Part shown: positions 27,965-36,870 of the stretch, piece after piece
Layout: each line of letters opens with the position of its first letter
Position numbering within the stretch: the first letter of the stretch is position 1
Assembly (NCBI GenBank): GCA_963739385.1
Contig: CAVUAI010000025.1
Coordinates: 159,336 to 223,335 of the forward strand
Source of the DNA: VAZQ01 sp963739385
GTDB taxonomy: Bacteria; Pseudomonadota; Alphaproteobacteria; Rhizobiales; Xanthobacteraceae
DNA: 64,000 nucleotides
Reading direction: 5' to 3'
Notes under the pieces: model-generated
Database searches by the model: none
What the model was told of the DNA's origin: nothing
What the model saw: only the letters and a program-made list of their open reading frames with translations
Translations under genes and position numbers: made by a program

Positions 27965-29836
27965 TCACTCCGCCGCCTGCATGCCGGCGTCGATGAAGCC
28001 GCCCGACTGGCGCCGCCACAGCGCGGCGTAGTGGCCGCCGCGCTGCAGCAGTTCGTCGTGCGATCCCTGCTCGACGATGTGTCCGCGGTCCAGCACGATC
28101 AGCCGGTCCATGCGCGCGATGGTCGAGAGCCGGTGCGCGATGGCGATCACGGTCTTGCCGGCCATCAGCGTGCCCAGGCTCGACTGGATCGCGGCCTCCA
28201 CCTCGCTGTCGAGCGCGGAAGTGGCCTCGTCCAGCACCAGGATCGGCGCGTCCTTGAGGATCACGCGCGCGATGGCGATGCGCTGCCGTTGTCCGCCGGA
28301 CAGCTTGACGCCGCGTTCGCCCACCTGCGCCGCGTAGCCGCGCCGTTCCCTCCAGTCCTCCAGCTCGAGAATGAACTCGTGGGCATGGGCGAGCTTCGCG
28401 GCTGCGACGATCTCCGCCTCGGTCGCCTGCGGGCGGCCGTAGCGGATGTTTTCGCCGATCGAGCGGTGCAGCAGCGAGGTGTCCTGCGTCACCACGGAGA
28501 TCTGCGCGCGCAGGCTTTCCTGCGTGACCGCGGCAATGTCCTGGCCATCGATCAGGATGCGGCCGCCTTCGAGATCGAAGAAGCGCAGCAGCAGGTTGAC
28601 CACCGTCGACTTGCCGGCGCCGGATCGGCCGATCAAGCCGATCTTCTCGCCCGGCTTCACCGTCAGCGTCAGCCCGTCGATCACGGCATAAGGGCGCCCG
28701 TCTTCGCGCACCGATGTCTGCCGGCCATAACCGAAGCGCACGTCCTCGAAGCGGATTTCGCCGTGCGTCACCTTGAGCGGGTCCGCCCCGGGCCGATCGG
28801 TCAGCATGATCGGCCGGGCGATGGTCATCATGCCCTCCTGAATCACGCCGACGTTCTCGAAGATCGAGGTGATCTGCCAGGCCACCCAGCCGGCGATGTT
28901 GGAGATCTGCCAAGCCAGCGGCAGCGCCATCGCCACCGTGCCGACCTCGACCTTGCCCATCGTCCAGAGGACGAGGGCGAGCCCGCCGGTGCCGGTCACC
29001 AGCATGGCGTTGAGCGAGGACAGCCACAGGCCGAAGAGGGTGTTGAGCCGCAGCGAGCCATAGAACAGCGTGGTGTGCTGGTCGATGGCGTCACGCACAT
29101 AGGCATCTTCCTCGCGAGCGCGCGCGAACAGCTTGACCGTCAGGATGTTGGTGTAGCTGTCGACGATGCGCCCGGTCAGCATCGAGCGCCCTTCCGACAC
29201 CTGCTTCGAGCGGTCGCGCATGCGCGGCACCAGCACGCGCAGCATCAGCAGATAGCCGGCGAACCACAGCACGACCGGCAGCGCGAGCACCGGGTCGGCG
29301 GAGCCGAGCAGAAGCAGCGCGCTGGTGCCGTAGACCAGGATGTACCAGACGCTGGTGAGCAGTGCGACCAGGGTCTCGCGGATCGCAGGGCCGGTCTGCA
29401 TCACCCGGTTGGCAATGCGGCCGGCGAAGTCGTTCTGGAAGAACGCCCACGACTGGCGCACGACGTACCAATGGTTCTGCCAGCGGATGCGATTCGAAAC
29501 GTTGGCCGAGATCGCCTGGTTGGCGAGCAGATTCTGTGCGGTGAGCGCAAGCGGGCGCGCGATCAGCAGCACCACCGCCATGCCGACGAGGTGCGGCCAG
29601 AATTTCTCGAACAGCTCGTCCGGCCGGCTCTCCGTGATCAGCGTGACGATCCGGCCCATGAACACGGGAATGGTCGAATCGAGCAGCGCGACCACCAGGC
29701 CGGCAGCGAACAAAGCCGCGAACAGGCCCTTCGCCTGCTGGGCGAAGTGCCAGAAGAAGGCAATGAAGCCGGGCGGGGGCTCCGCCTGCTCCGGTGTTGC
29801 GGTCGGCTTCAGCAGCCGTTCGAAGATCGAAAACAT
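27965..29836 (-). CDS. ABC exporter, fused permease-ATPase (ABCB-type half transporter)
   Basis: A 623-aa type I ABC exporter subunit that works as a dimer. Six membrane helices lie in about residues 25-325 (for example GLFAALFAAGLVVALLDS). The nucleotide-binding domain follows from about residue 355: Walker A GRSGAGKST, Q-loop VTQDTSLLH, signature LSGGQRQR, Walker B ILVLDEATSALD and the switch His in IAHRLST. It resembles lipid, peptide or multidrug exporters of the MsbA/LmrA class, so the substrate cannot be called. The ATG at 29836 is at the start of MFSIFERLLKP. It is the only gene of its unit; 215 bases upstream (29837-30051) hold nothing recognisable. Confidence 0.95.
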   Translation of the reverse strand: MFSIFERLLKPTATPEQAEPPPGFIAFFWHFAQQAKGLFAALFAAGLVVALLDSTIPVFMGRIVTLITESRPDELFEKFWPHLVGMAVVLLIARPLALTAQNLLANQAISANVSNRIRWQNHWYVVRQSWAFFQNDFAGRIANRVMQTGPAIRETLVALLTSVWYILVYGTSALLLLGSADPVLALPVVLWFAGYLLMLRVLVPRMRDRSKQVSEGRSMLTGRIVDSYTNILTVKLFARAREEDAYVRDAIDQHTTLFYGSLRLNTLFGLWLSSLNAMLVTGTGGLALVLWTMGKVEVGTVAMALPLAWQISNIAGWVAWQITSIFENVGVIQEGMMTIARPIMLTDRPGADPLKVTHGEIRFEDVRFGYGRQTSVREDGRPYAVIDGLTLTVKPGEKIGLIGRSGAGKSTVVNLLLRFFDLEGGRILIDGQDIAAVTQESLRAQISVVTQDTSLLHRSIGENIRYGRPQATEAEIVAAAKLAHAHEFILELEDWRERRGYAAQVGERGVKLSGGQRQRIAIARVILKDAPILVLDEATSALDSEVEAAIQSSLGTLMAGKTVIAIAHRLSTIARMDRLIVLDRGHIVEQGSHDELLQRGGHYAALWRRQSGGFIDAGMQAAE

Positions 29837-30051
29837 GACACGGGCTCAATGGGTCGCGACCGCTTCACGACGCCAACCGTGGCGCCGTCAAGTGGTGCGA
29901 CCCCTCATTCCTTATCGGATCGGATGCGGGCGGGTAGACGAGCTTCGTGTCGGCAGTATGACATCGATGCGCGCCCGCATGCCATGGCCGGCACTGTTGC
30001 CGGCGCGCCACAGTGGCAGCAGGGCGCTCGCGACTGCGCGCGCCGATGGGC

Positions 30052-31179
30052 TCATGTCTTGGGCGCGACGCGGAGAATCCGGCCCGCCGAATTGTCGGTG
30101 GCGAGCCACAGCGCCCCGTCGGGTCCTCGACGCACGTCGCGGATGCGCTCCCGCAGCTCGTGCAGCAGACGCTCTTCCTTGATCACCTTTTCGCCGCTGA
30201 GTTCGAGCCGCACCAGGGACCGGTCGACCAGTGCCCCGACGAACAGGTTGCCCTGCCAGGACGGAAACAGGCTACCGGTGGAGAACGCCATCCCGGATGG
30301 GGCGATGGAGGGCACCCAGTACCAGACCGGCTGCTCCATGCCGTCCTTGCGCGTGCTGTCGTGGATCCTGGCGCCGCTATAGTCGATGCCGTAGCCGATC
30401 ACGGGCCAGCCGTAGTTCTTGCCCTTCTCGATGATGTTGATCTCGTCGCCGCCGCGCGGTCCGTGTTCCTGCTCCCACAGCTTTCCGGTCGTGGGGTGGA
30501 GCGCGAGGCCCTGCGGATTGCGGTGCCCGTAGCTCCAGATCTCGGGCTTGGCGCCGGCTCTGCCGATGAAGGGATTGTCGGGCGGCACCGAGCCGTCCGG
30601 CCGGATGCGGATGAGCTTGCCGAGGTGATTGCCGAGATTCTGCGCCTGGTCGCGCGGACCGAAATGGTCGCCCGTGGTCAGAAAGAGATTGTCGTCCGGC
30701 GTCTGCACGATGCGGCAGCCGAAATGATTGCCGCCGGACAGCGGACCCTCCTGGCGGAAGATCACCTGCACGTCGTCGAGCCGCGGCGTGTCCGCATCCG
30801 TGAACTTGGCGCGGGCGAGCGCGGTGCGCGCGCCGCCGTTCGCCGGTTCGGCGTAGCAGAAATAGATGACGCGGTTCTGTGCGTAGCTGCGGTCGAGCAC
30901 GACGTCGTGCAAGCCGCCCTGGCCGGACGCGAAGACCTTCGGCACGCCGGCGAGCGGCGGCGAGAGCCTGCCGTCGGTCGCGACCACGCGCATTCGCCCG
31001 GGCCGCTCGGTGACCAGCAAGCGGCCATCGGGCAGGAAGGCGAGTGCCCAGGGATGATCGAGACCTTTCGCCCTGGTTTCCACCACGAGGTCTCCGGCGG
31101 AGGAGCGAACGATCTGCGCGCCGGCGGGGACGCAGCCGATCCAGAGTCCAGCCGCACAGGCCACTGCTGAAAGTCTCAT
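30052..31179 (-). CDS. PQQ-dependent sugar dehydrogenase (soluble, Gdh/YliI type)
   Basis: A 375-aa exported six-bladed beta-propeller quinoprotein of the soluble aldose/glucose dehydrogenase family. The signal peptide (MRLSAVACAAGLWIGCVPAGAQ) is clear. Family motifs are LDHPWALAFLPDGRLLVTERPG at the start of the propeller, GQGGLHDVVLD, the GNHFG-type segment GGNHFGCRI, SYGHRNPQGLALHP and EHGPRGGDEIN, which line the PQQ and calcium site. It oxidises aldose sugars in the periplasm and passes electrons to the respiratory chain. No PQQ biosynthesis genes are in view, so the cofactor comes from elsewhere in the genome or from the environment. Confidence 0.93.
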   Translation of the reverse strand: MRLSAVACAAGLWIGCVPAGAQIVRSSAGDLVVETRAKGLDHPWALAFLPDGRLLVTERPGRMRVVATDGRLSPPLAGVPKVFASGQGGLHDVVLDRSYAQNRVIYFCYAEPANGGARTALARAKFTDADTPRLDDVQVIFRQEGPLSGGNHFGCRIVQTPDDNLFLTTGDHFGPRDQAQNLGNHLGKLIRIRPDGSVPPDNPFIGRAGAKPEIWSYGHRNPQGLALHPTTGKLWEQEHGPRGGDEINIIEKGKNYGWPVIGYGIDYSGARIHDSTRKDGMEQPVWYWVPSIAPSGMAFSTGSLFPSWQGNLFVGALVDRSLVRLELSGEKVIKEERLLHELRERIRDVRRGPDGALWLATDNSAGRILRVAPKT

Positions 31180-31351
31180 GCGAGAATTCCGGTCGTCGGC
31201 GCGTGCTCGACGTCGGCGCGCGCGTCTCTTACGCGTTCACGTCGCAACGCGGCTCCGCCTGAACAGTTCATGCGCTCGAAAGTCTGCTGGTTTTCCAAGC
31301 CGGACGAGAATGCTGCTGTCGTTGGGTCGGCCGTTGCAGGATGCGACGCGC

Positions 31352-32236
31352 TCAGGATTGCGACTTCAGGAATTGCAGCACCACCTGGTTGAACTTGTCC
31401 GGATGTTCCAGGAACGGATAGTGGCCGGCTTTATCAATGAGGACCTTGCGGGAATCCTGGATGACCGCGTTCAATTTATCCGCATTGGCAGGCGGAGATA
31501 GCTTGTCGTTCGCTCCCCAGACAAGAAGGGTGGGCGCTTTGATCCCGCGCACCTGCTCTTCGGTCAAGCCGCCCAAGCCTCTGTCGCTGGCCAGCTGCAT
31601 GCTCTCAATCGTATGCGCGGAGCGCAGTCGCAGGATGAGATTGCGCTCCACCAGTTCGTCGGTAATCAAACTGTGGTCGTAGTAGAGCTTCTCCAAATAC
31701 TCGCGACTCTCCGACAGTGTCCCAGCGTTCGCGATTTGCCGGGCATGCCAATCCGGGGGCGCCGCGTTCGATGTGGCAGACCCCGAACGGAAGCTCCCGC
31801 CATTGACGAGTACCAAGCGATCGACCGATTGGGGATTTTGCACCGCCAACGAAAGCGCCACTTGTGCACCCATGGATTGACCCACAAGCGAGGCCTTGGG
31901 AACACCGATCGCCTTCATGAACCGGGCAAGAAAACCTGCGAACACACCGTTGTGGTAGGTCGTGAGCGGTTTGTCGGACTGCCCGAAACCGATTTGATCC
32001 AGGGCGATGACTCGGAATTCAGGCGCAAGCGCCCGAATCGTCGGCATCCAACGCGCGCCCTCGCCACCCGTTCCGTGCAGCAAAATGACGGGTTGGCCGC
32101 TACCGGCTTCGAGGTAATGAAGCTTGAAACCGAAGACAGTCGCATCCTTTGCGCCTGGTTCAAGTCGCTCCTGCGCGCCGGCGTTCGTGCCGAACAAGAG
32201 CAGGGCAGCAATGGCGAGGACGAGGACGCGTGCCAT
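31352..32236 (-). CDS. Exported alpha/beta hydrolase
   Basis: A 294-aa serine hydrolase with a signal peptide (MARVLVLAIAALLLFGTNAGAQ). The alpha/beta fold shows the oxyanion-hole motif LLHGTGG, the nucleophile elbow GQSMG, a candidate acid Asp in VWGANDKLSPP and the catalytic His in KAGHYPFLEHP. It resembles meta-cleavage-product hydrolases and haloperoxidase-like esterases, but periplasmic export is unusual for the ring-fission members. It is divergent from the tandem Bug receptors across 234 bases, and might trim an ester or amide before uptake (inference). Confidence 0.92.
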   Translation of the reverse strand: MARVLVLAIAALLLFGTNAGAQERLEPGAKDATVFGFKLHYLEAGSGQPVILLHGTGGEGARWMPTIRALAPEFRVIALDQIGFGQSDKPLTTYHNGVFAGFLARFMKAIGVPKASLVGQSMGAQVALSLAVQNPQSVDRLVLVNGGSFRSGSATSNAAPPDWHARQIANAGTLSESREYLEKLYYDHSLITDELVERNLILRLRSAHTIESMQLASDRGLGGLTEEQVRGIKAPTLLVWGANDKLSPPANADKLNAVIQDSRKVLIDKAGHYPFLEHPDKFNQVVLQFLKSQS

Positions 32237-32470
32237 GAATTGTTCCTCTTTCGAAGCCCGCCGCTGGCGGCGTTTGTCTTTGACACAATAGCACGTCTGG
32301 CAGATTGCCTCCCACGGCGAAGTTCACGACTCGCCGGTGTCCGGCCCGGCCGTGTATTCGGGCAGTGTGGCGGCAAGGCACATCGTTGTGACAGCATTGC
32401 TGACTTTTTTCGCCGCAACGCCTCGTGCCATCGTCTTGTCAAAGAAACGGCAGGGAACAGCGAGGAATCC

Positions 32471-33448
32471 ATGAAAGCGACATGTGTTGCCGCGGCTCTT
32501 GCGGTCGCGGTTGGCGGCGTTGGCGATGCGTCGGCACAAACCTATCCGTCGCGGCCGATCGCGATGATCGTGCCGTTTCCCGCAGGTGGCCCAACCGATA
32601 CGCTTGCACGCATCGTGGGGGAGCGGATGCGGATTTCGCTCGGGCAGACCATCATCGTGGAGAACGTGACCGGCGCGGGGGCAACCATCGGCGTCGGCCG
32701 TGCCGTCCAGTCGGCTCCGGACGGCTACACGCTGAGCATCGGCAACTGGACGAGCCATGTCGGCCCGGGCGCGATCTACCGTTTGTCCTATGATGTGCTC
32801 GCCGACTTGGCCCCGGTGTCGATGATCTCGGCGTCGCCGCTCATGATCGTCGGCAAGACCGCGCTGCCGGCGAGCGACGGGAAGGAACTGATCGCCTGGC
32901 TCAAGGCAAACCCGAACAAGGCCTCGGTGGCGACGGTGGGCGTCGGCAGCGCCGCGCATCTCTGCATCATCTATTTCCAGAACAAGACCGCGACCCAGTT
33001 CCAGACGGTGCCCTATCGCGGCGGCGCGCCTGCGATGCAGGACCTCGTGGCCGGCCAGATCGACCTGATGTGTGCCGAAGCCTCGCAAACCCTGCCGTAT
33101 CTGCGTAGCGGCAAGATGAAAGGTTTTGCCGTGATGTCGAAAGCGCGCTGGCCGGCGGCGCCCGAAGTCCCGACCATGGACGAGGTGGGTGCGCCGGGGA
33201 TGTACATCTCATTCTGGAACGGCCTGTGGGTGCCGAAGGGAACGCCGAAAGATGTCATCGCCAAACTCAATGGCGCGGTGGTCGAGACCCTGGCCGACCC
33301 GGCGGTGCGGCAGCGGCTGACCGAACTCGGCCACGTCATTGCCACCCGCGAGGAGCAGACGCCGGAAGCGCTCGGCGCCTTCCACAAGGCCGAGATCGAC
33401 AAGTGGTTCCCGATCATCAAGGCGGCTAACATCAAGCCGCCGGAATAG
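32471..33448 (+). CDS. Bug/TctC-family periplasmic solute receptor, tandem copy 1
   Basis: A 325-aa TTT-type receptor. The ATG at 32471 follows GAGGA at 32462-32466 and starts a Sec signal (MKATCVAAALAVAVGGVGDASAQ). The mature protein opens QTYPSRPIAMIVPFPAGGPTD and continues with the family blocks for ligand carboxylate binding (ENVTGAGATIGVG, PYRGGAPAMQDLVAGQIDLM). It shares extended identity with the next gene, including LIAWLKANP and the C-terminal KAANIKP, so the two are tandem paralogues from a local duplication. The pair has no TctA or TctB partner in view and probably uses a membrane component encoded elsewhere. A much longer upstream frame on this strand is antisense to the hydrolase and rejected. 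Confidence 0.9.
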   Translation: MKATCVAAALAVAVGGVGDASAQTYPSRPIAMIVPFPAGGPTDTLARIVGERMRISLGQTIIVENVTGAGATIGVGRAVQSAPDGYTLSIGNWTSHVGPGAIYRLSYDVLADLAPVSMISASPLMIVGKTALPASDGKELIAWLKANPNKASVATVGVGSAAHLCIIYFQNKTATQFQTVPYRGGAPAMQDLVAGQIDLMCAEASQTLPYLRSGKMKGFAVMSKARWPAAPEVPTMDEVGAPGMYISFWNGLWVPKGTPKDVIAKLNGAVVETLADPAVRQRLTELGHVIATREEQTPEALGAFHKAEIDKWFPIIKAANIKPPE

Positions 33449-33487
33449 CGGACGGCGGAATCGCCGCCGCCAGGGAGCCTGCCTGCA

Positions 33488-34459
33488 ATGAGAAAACTGC
33501 TGCTTGCGGCGGTGCTTGCAATGTTCGCGGGTATCGCCGGCGCTGCGGCGCAGACCTATCCGTCGCGGCCGATCACGCTGATCGTGCCGTTCGCGGCAGG
33601 CGGCGTGACCGACATCGTCGCGCGCATCGTGGGCGATCGCATGAAGACGTCGCTCGGCCAGTCGGTGATCGTCGAGAACGTCAGCGGCGCCGGCGGCACG
33701 ATCGGGGTCACGCGCCTGTACCGCGCCCCTCCCGACGGCTACACGCTGGTGGTTGGCCAATGGACGTCGCATGTCGGCGCCGGAGCGATGTATCCGGTGC
33801 CGTTCGACTACCTCGACGACTTCGACCCGGTGTCGATGCTTTCAATCGGGCCGCTCTGGATCATCGGGCGGACCAACCTGCCGGCGAAGGACCTGGGAGA
33901 GTTGATCGCCTGGCTCAAGGCCAATCCCGACAAGGCTTCGGCGGGGACGACCGGCCTCGGCAGTGGAATCCACATGTGCCTGGTCTATTTCCAGAACATG
34001 ACCGGGACCAGGTTTCCGCTTGCGCCCTATCGCGGCGCCGCGCCCTTGATGCAGGATCTGCTGGCCGGGCAGATCGACCTGTCGTGCCCGGAGGCCGGGC
34101 AAACGCTGCCGCAATACCGCGCGGGCGGCATCAAGGCCTACGCGGTTCTGACGCAGAAGCGCTGGTTCGCCGCGCCGGACGTTCCGACCATCGACGAGGC
34201 AGGCGTGCCGGGCCTGCATTTTCCCTTCTGGCACGCCGTCTGGGCGCCCAAGGGCACGCCCAAGGACGTCATCGCGAAGCTCAACAGCGCGATCGTCGAT
34301 GCCTTGGCCGATCCGACCGTGCAGCAACGATTCAACGAGCTCGGCCATGAGATCGCGCCGCGCCAGCAACAGTCGCCGGCGGCGCTCGCGGCCTACCACA
34401 AGGCTGAGATCGCAAAGTGGTGGCCGATCATCAAGGCGGCGAACATCAAGCCCGACTGA
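33488..34459 (+). CDS. Bug/TctC-family periplasmic solute receptor, tandem copy 2
   Basis: A 323-aa paralogue of the preceding gene, 39 bases downstream and surely in the same operon. Sec signal MRKLLLAAVLAMFAGIAGAAAQ, then QTYPSRPITLIVPFAAGGVTD. Differences from copy 1 fall in the segments that line the ligand pocket (for example SIGPLWIIGRTNLP against SASPLMIVGKTALP), so the ligands may differ. Its end is marked by a strong hairpin at 34475-34506. Confidence 0.92.
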   Translation: MRKLLLAAVLAMFAGIAGAAAQTYPSRPITLIVPFAAGGVTDIVARIVGDRMKTSLGQSVIVENVSGAGGTIGVTRLYRAPPDGYTLVVGQWTSHVGAGAMYPVPFDYLDDFDPVSMLSIGPLWIIGRTNLPAKDLGELIAWLKANPDKASAGTTGLGSGIHMCLVYFQNMTGTRFPLAPYRGAAPLMQDLLAGQIDLSCPEAGQTLPQYRAGGIKAYAVLTQKRWFAAPDVPTIDEAGVPGLHFPFWHAVWAPKGTPKDVIAKLNSAIVDALADPTVQQRFNELGHEIAPRQQQSPAALAAYHKAEIAKWWPIIKAANIKPD

Positions 34460-34474
34460 CGGATCGCAAAACAT

Positions 34475-34506
34475 CACTGCCGCGCATCCGACGACGCGCG
34501 GCAGTG
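34475..34506. terminator. Bidirectional hairpin between convergent genes
   Basis: A perfect 11-bp stem, CACTGCCGCGC with GCGCGGCAGTG, with a 10-base loop, between the Bug tandem (+) and the membrane protein gene (-). There is only a short T-run, on the minus side, so termination may be partly Rho-dependent. Confidence 0.65.
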
Positions 34507-34543
34507 ACGTCCCCCCGACCGGCCGCCTAAAGGGTGAAAACGA

Positions 34544-34834
34544 TCATGCGCGCCGCGGACTCCCGGCCACGATGGCCGTGAGGACGCCCATGGCGGAGAG
34601 CAGCAGACCGAAGAACAGCGCGATTGCGAACGGCGTGCGGTCGCCGCTGGTGACGGCGCCGAGCACGTCGGCGCGGGCCATGCCTATCGACACGGCGGTG
34701 ACAGCGATGGCGGTCGACAAGGCAAGTGCGGCCGTCGTGATCAATTCCACGAAAGCGATGGACCGGTGTTTGGGAGCGCAAACCTGCCGTGGCGCCCGCC
34801 TGATTCCGGTGCGAACGATCAATGGTTTCGACAT
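34544..34834 (-). CDS. Small two-helix membrane protein, unknown
   Basis: A 96-aa protein without a family I recognise. The N-terminal 30 residues are basic (MSKPLIVRTGIRRAPRQ), followed by two hydrophobic helices at about residues 35-55 (ITTAALALSTAIAVTAVSIGMA) and 68-88 (TPFAIALFFGLLLSAMGVLTAIV). The ATG at 34834 has GGAG six bases upstream and is preferred to the GTG four codons earlier. About 110 bases upstream is a perfect TTAA-N7-TTAA site, the CtrA motif, which suggests cell-cycle control of this gene, although the divergently read side could also be the target. Confidence 0.65.
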   Translation of the reverse strand: MSKPLIVRTGIRRAPRQVCAPKHRSIAFVELITTAALALSTAIAVTAVSIGMARADVLGAVTSGDRTPFAIALFFGLLLSAMGVLTAIVAGSPRRA

Positions 34835-34941
34835 GTCAATCTCCACGAATCAGCTTGCAATTTGTCGCGGCGCATGCCGGCGCGGGTTCGGCCGGACTAG
34901 GGCGAAGGCTTTGGCGAAGAGGGGCAAATTTGTGTTTTTGG

Positions 34942-34956
34942 TTAATGAAAGGTTAA
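34942..34956 (-). promoter_or_regulatory. CtrA-type binding site TTAA-N7-TTAA
   Basis: TTAA at 34942-34945 and TTAA at 34953-34956 with exactly 7 bases between; on the minus strand it reads as two TTAACC half-sites. This matches the alphaproteobacterial CtrA consensus without mismatch, in a locally AT-rich patch of a GC-rich genome, upstream of the small membrane protein gene. Confidence 0.55.
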
Positions 34957-35088
34957 CGCCGAAAGCCGCGGCACGAAAAAGCATTGAAATTGCGTGATTT
35001 CTCGCGCCTGGGGCGCCGCCGCGTGCGAGCGACGGGTAACCGCCTGGTAAGGTTTGCGAAGCCGCCCGGCCGAAAGATTACCGCCAAC

Positions 35089-35721
35089 TTATTCCGCGGC
35101 GACGGTGGTCTCGGGCTGCCAGTCCATCGCGATGTGACCGGGCTCGCCCGCGATGCGATCGAGCCAGGCACGGATTTTGGGGAACGAGCCGAGGTCGAAA
35201 TCGCATTGGTGCGCCAGATGCGTATACGCATAGAGCGCGATGTCGGCGACCGAGTAGCGGTCGGCCGCAAAATAACGATGATGCTTGAGGTGACTTTCCA
35301 TCACCGCAAGCGAGCGATAGCCTTCCTCCATCCAGTCCTCGAGCGCGTGCTGCTGCAGCTCACGGCCGCCCTTGACCAGCACGAGCCAGAAATATGCCGC
35401 ACCGAGATTGGTCTCGATGCTGTGCTGCTCGAAGAACATCCATTGCAGGGCCTCGGCCCGGTCGACGCGGTTGTCCGGCCGTAGCCCGGTCTGGCTGGCG
35501 AGATGCCAGAGGATCGCGTTCGATTCGGCGAGGTAACGCCCGGGCGCCGCTTCCAGCAGCGGCACCTGGCCGTGCGGGTTCTTGGCCAGGAACTCGGGCG
35601 TCCGGCTCTCACCCCTGAGAATATCGATCTCGACCAGGCGATACGGTATGCCGAGCTGGGCCAGCGCCAGCCGCACCTTGTAGCTGTTGCCCGACCGTTG
35701 CATGGAATAAAGCGTATACAT
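35089..35721 (-). CDS. Glutathione S-transferase family protein
   Basis: A 210-aa GST with an N-terminal thioredoxin-like domain (MYTLYSMQRSGNSYKVRLALAQLGIPYRLVEID), the cis-Pro loop GQVPLLE, glutathione-binding ESNAILWHLA and a C-terminal helical domain with the N-cap motif YSVADIALYAYTHLA. The Ser-Gly-Asn-Ser segment at residues 10-13 supplies the likely catalytic Ser, as in beta/theta-like bacterial GSTs. Substrate unknown. It is the second GST of the window and is not closely similar to the first. The ATG at 35721 is the start; the upstream gene on the same strand ends 165 bases away with an imperfect hairpin (35789-35834) between. Confidence 0.92.
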   Translation of the reverse strand: MYTLYSMQRSGNSYKVRLALAQLGIPYRLVEIDILRGESRTPEFLAKNPHGQVPLLEAAPGRYLAESNAILWHLASQTGLRPDNRVDRAEALQWMFFEQHSIETNLGAAYFWLVLVKGGRELQQHALEDWMEEGYRSLAVMESHLKHHRYFAADRYSVADIALYAYTHLAHQCDFDLGSFPKIRAWLDRIAGEPGHIAMDWQPETTVAAE

Positions 35722-35788
35722 CGCCGTCCCTCTGGCGGTGGTTTACCGCTGTGCTCGAGCCTCAGCTAGGACCTCACAGCGGCAATGT

Positions 35789-35834
35789 CATGACGGCCGC
35801 GCGACCGACATGCGGACACCGTCGCGCCGTCATG
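35789..35834 (-). terminator. Imperfect hairpin, possible terminator
   Basis: CATGACGGCCGCGCGAC faces GTCGCGCCGTCATG (with a 2-base bulge) across about 15 bases. It follows the stop of the EctD-like gene on the minus strand, but no T-run is present. Confidence 0.35.
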
Positions 35835-35886
35835 TCGCAGCCCATTCCTGCTGCGGTGCACGCCGCATGCAGAAGATTATTTTCCG

Positions 35887-36705
35887 TCATTCCGCCGCGA
35901 CGCGATGGGCACGCGCATGGGCGATGAGGGCGTCGTCCTCCACCGGCACGATGGGGGCGAAATCGCGATGCGCGATCCATTCAGCGCGGGTGAATTTGGT
36001 GATGTGATTGGAGACGGCGCACAGCGTGAGATAGACGATCTTGCGTGGGTAGGGCGTGATGTTCGGTGGCGAAGCGTGCACGAGATTGCCGTGGAACATC
36101 AGCACGGAGCCGGGCTTGCCCGTCGGTGCCACGATGCCGATGCCGCCGGGCGGCGCCGCCTCGGCGCAAAGCCGCGTCACCGTTTCGGCGTCGAGCGTCC
36201 ACAATGGATATGAGGTCGTGCTCTTGTCATGTCCGGCGGCAAGCGTGCCATGCTTGTGACTCTTCGGGATAAGCATCAGCGGACCGTTGACCGGCAAGAC
36301 CTCGTCGAGAAAGATCGAGATGTTCATGGCCCGCGGCTCGGGCATGCCGTCATCGCGCGCCCAGGTGCCGTAGTCCTGGTGCCATTGCCAGACTTCGCCT
36401 TCGAACGCGGCCTTGGCGTTGATCTTGAACTGGTGGACATAGACGCCTTCACCGAACAGCTGCTGCAGCGGCTCGACCAGCCGGGGATGATGCGCCATCA
36501 GGCGAAAGGCTTCGTTGTAGGTGTGGGCGGCAAACGCGGTGCGCGGCGCCCCGCTCGTCTCGCGCCAGACCTCCTGACGCTGACTCGTCAGGATGGTCTC
36601 CGCCTCGCTGCGCAGAAGCGCGACCTCTTCCTCGGCGAAGCAACCGGGAAAGAAGAGATAGCCCTGCTCGTTGAAATTCTTGATTTGCTCGGGCGTGAGC
36701 TTCAT
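35887..36705 (-). CDS. Phytanoyl-CoA dioxygenase family protein, EctD-like
   Basis: A 272-aa Fe(II)/2-oxoglutarate oxygenase. The ATG at 36705 follows GGAGG six bases upstream; an earlier GTG is not needed. The HxD of the iron triad is in WQWHQDYGTW and the distal His in GNLVHASPPN. The block NGPLMLIPKSHKHG and the C-terminal WIAHRDFAPI resemble ectoine hydroxylase (EctD), although no ectABC genes are nearby, so another small amino-acid-like substrate is likely. The family hydroxylates unactivated carbons in the cytosol. It is a lone gene followed by a weak hairpin and a GST gene. Confidence 0.87.
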   Translation of the reverse strand: MKLTPEQIKNFNEQGYLFFPGCFAEEEVALLRSEAETILTSQRQEVWRETSGAPRTAFAAHTYNEAFRLMAHHPRLVEPLQQLFGEGVYVHQFKINAKAAFEGEVWQWHQDYGTWARDDGMPEPRAMNISIFLDEVLPVNGPLMLIPKSHKHGTLAAGHDKSTTSYPLWTLDAETVTRLCAEAAPPGGIGIVAPTGKPGSVLMFHGNLVHASPPNITPYPRKIVYLTLCAVSNHITKFTRAEWIAHRDFAPIVPVEDDALIAHARAHRVAAE

Positions 36706-36870
36706 GACGTTCCTCCGCACGGTGTCGTTGTGTCGCTTTCACGCCAGTGTAGCGGCCGCCGGCGCGGAAATCACGCGCTGCGACGGTAACGGACATTGCC
36801 TTTTCGCAAGCGGCGGCCGACCATTGCGGCAAGGCGACGATCGATAAAATGTTGCCGATGGAGGATTGCA

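Noticed and set aside
28031..30382. 783-aa frame on the plus strand
   Set aside because: Antisense to the ABC exporter and the sugar dehydrogenase; low-complexity His/Asp/Arg composition.
35887..36705. Naming the dioxygenase ectD
   Set aside because: No ectABC genes nearby and pocket residues could not be verified, so only an EctD-like call is justified.
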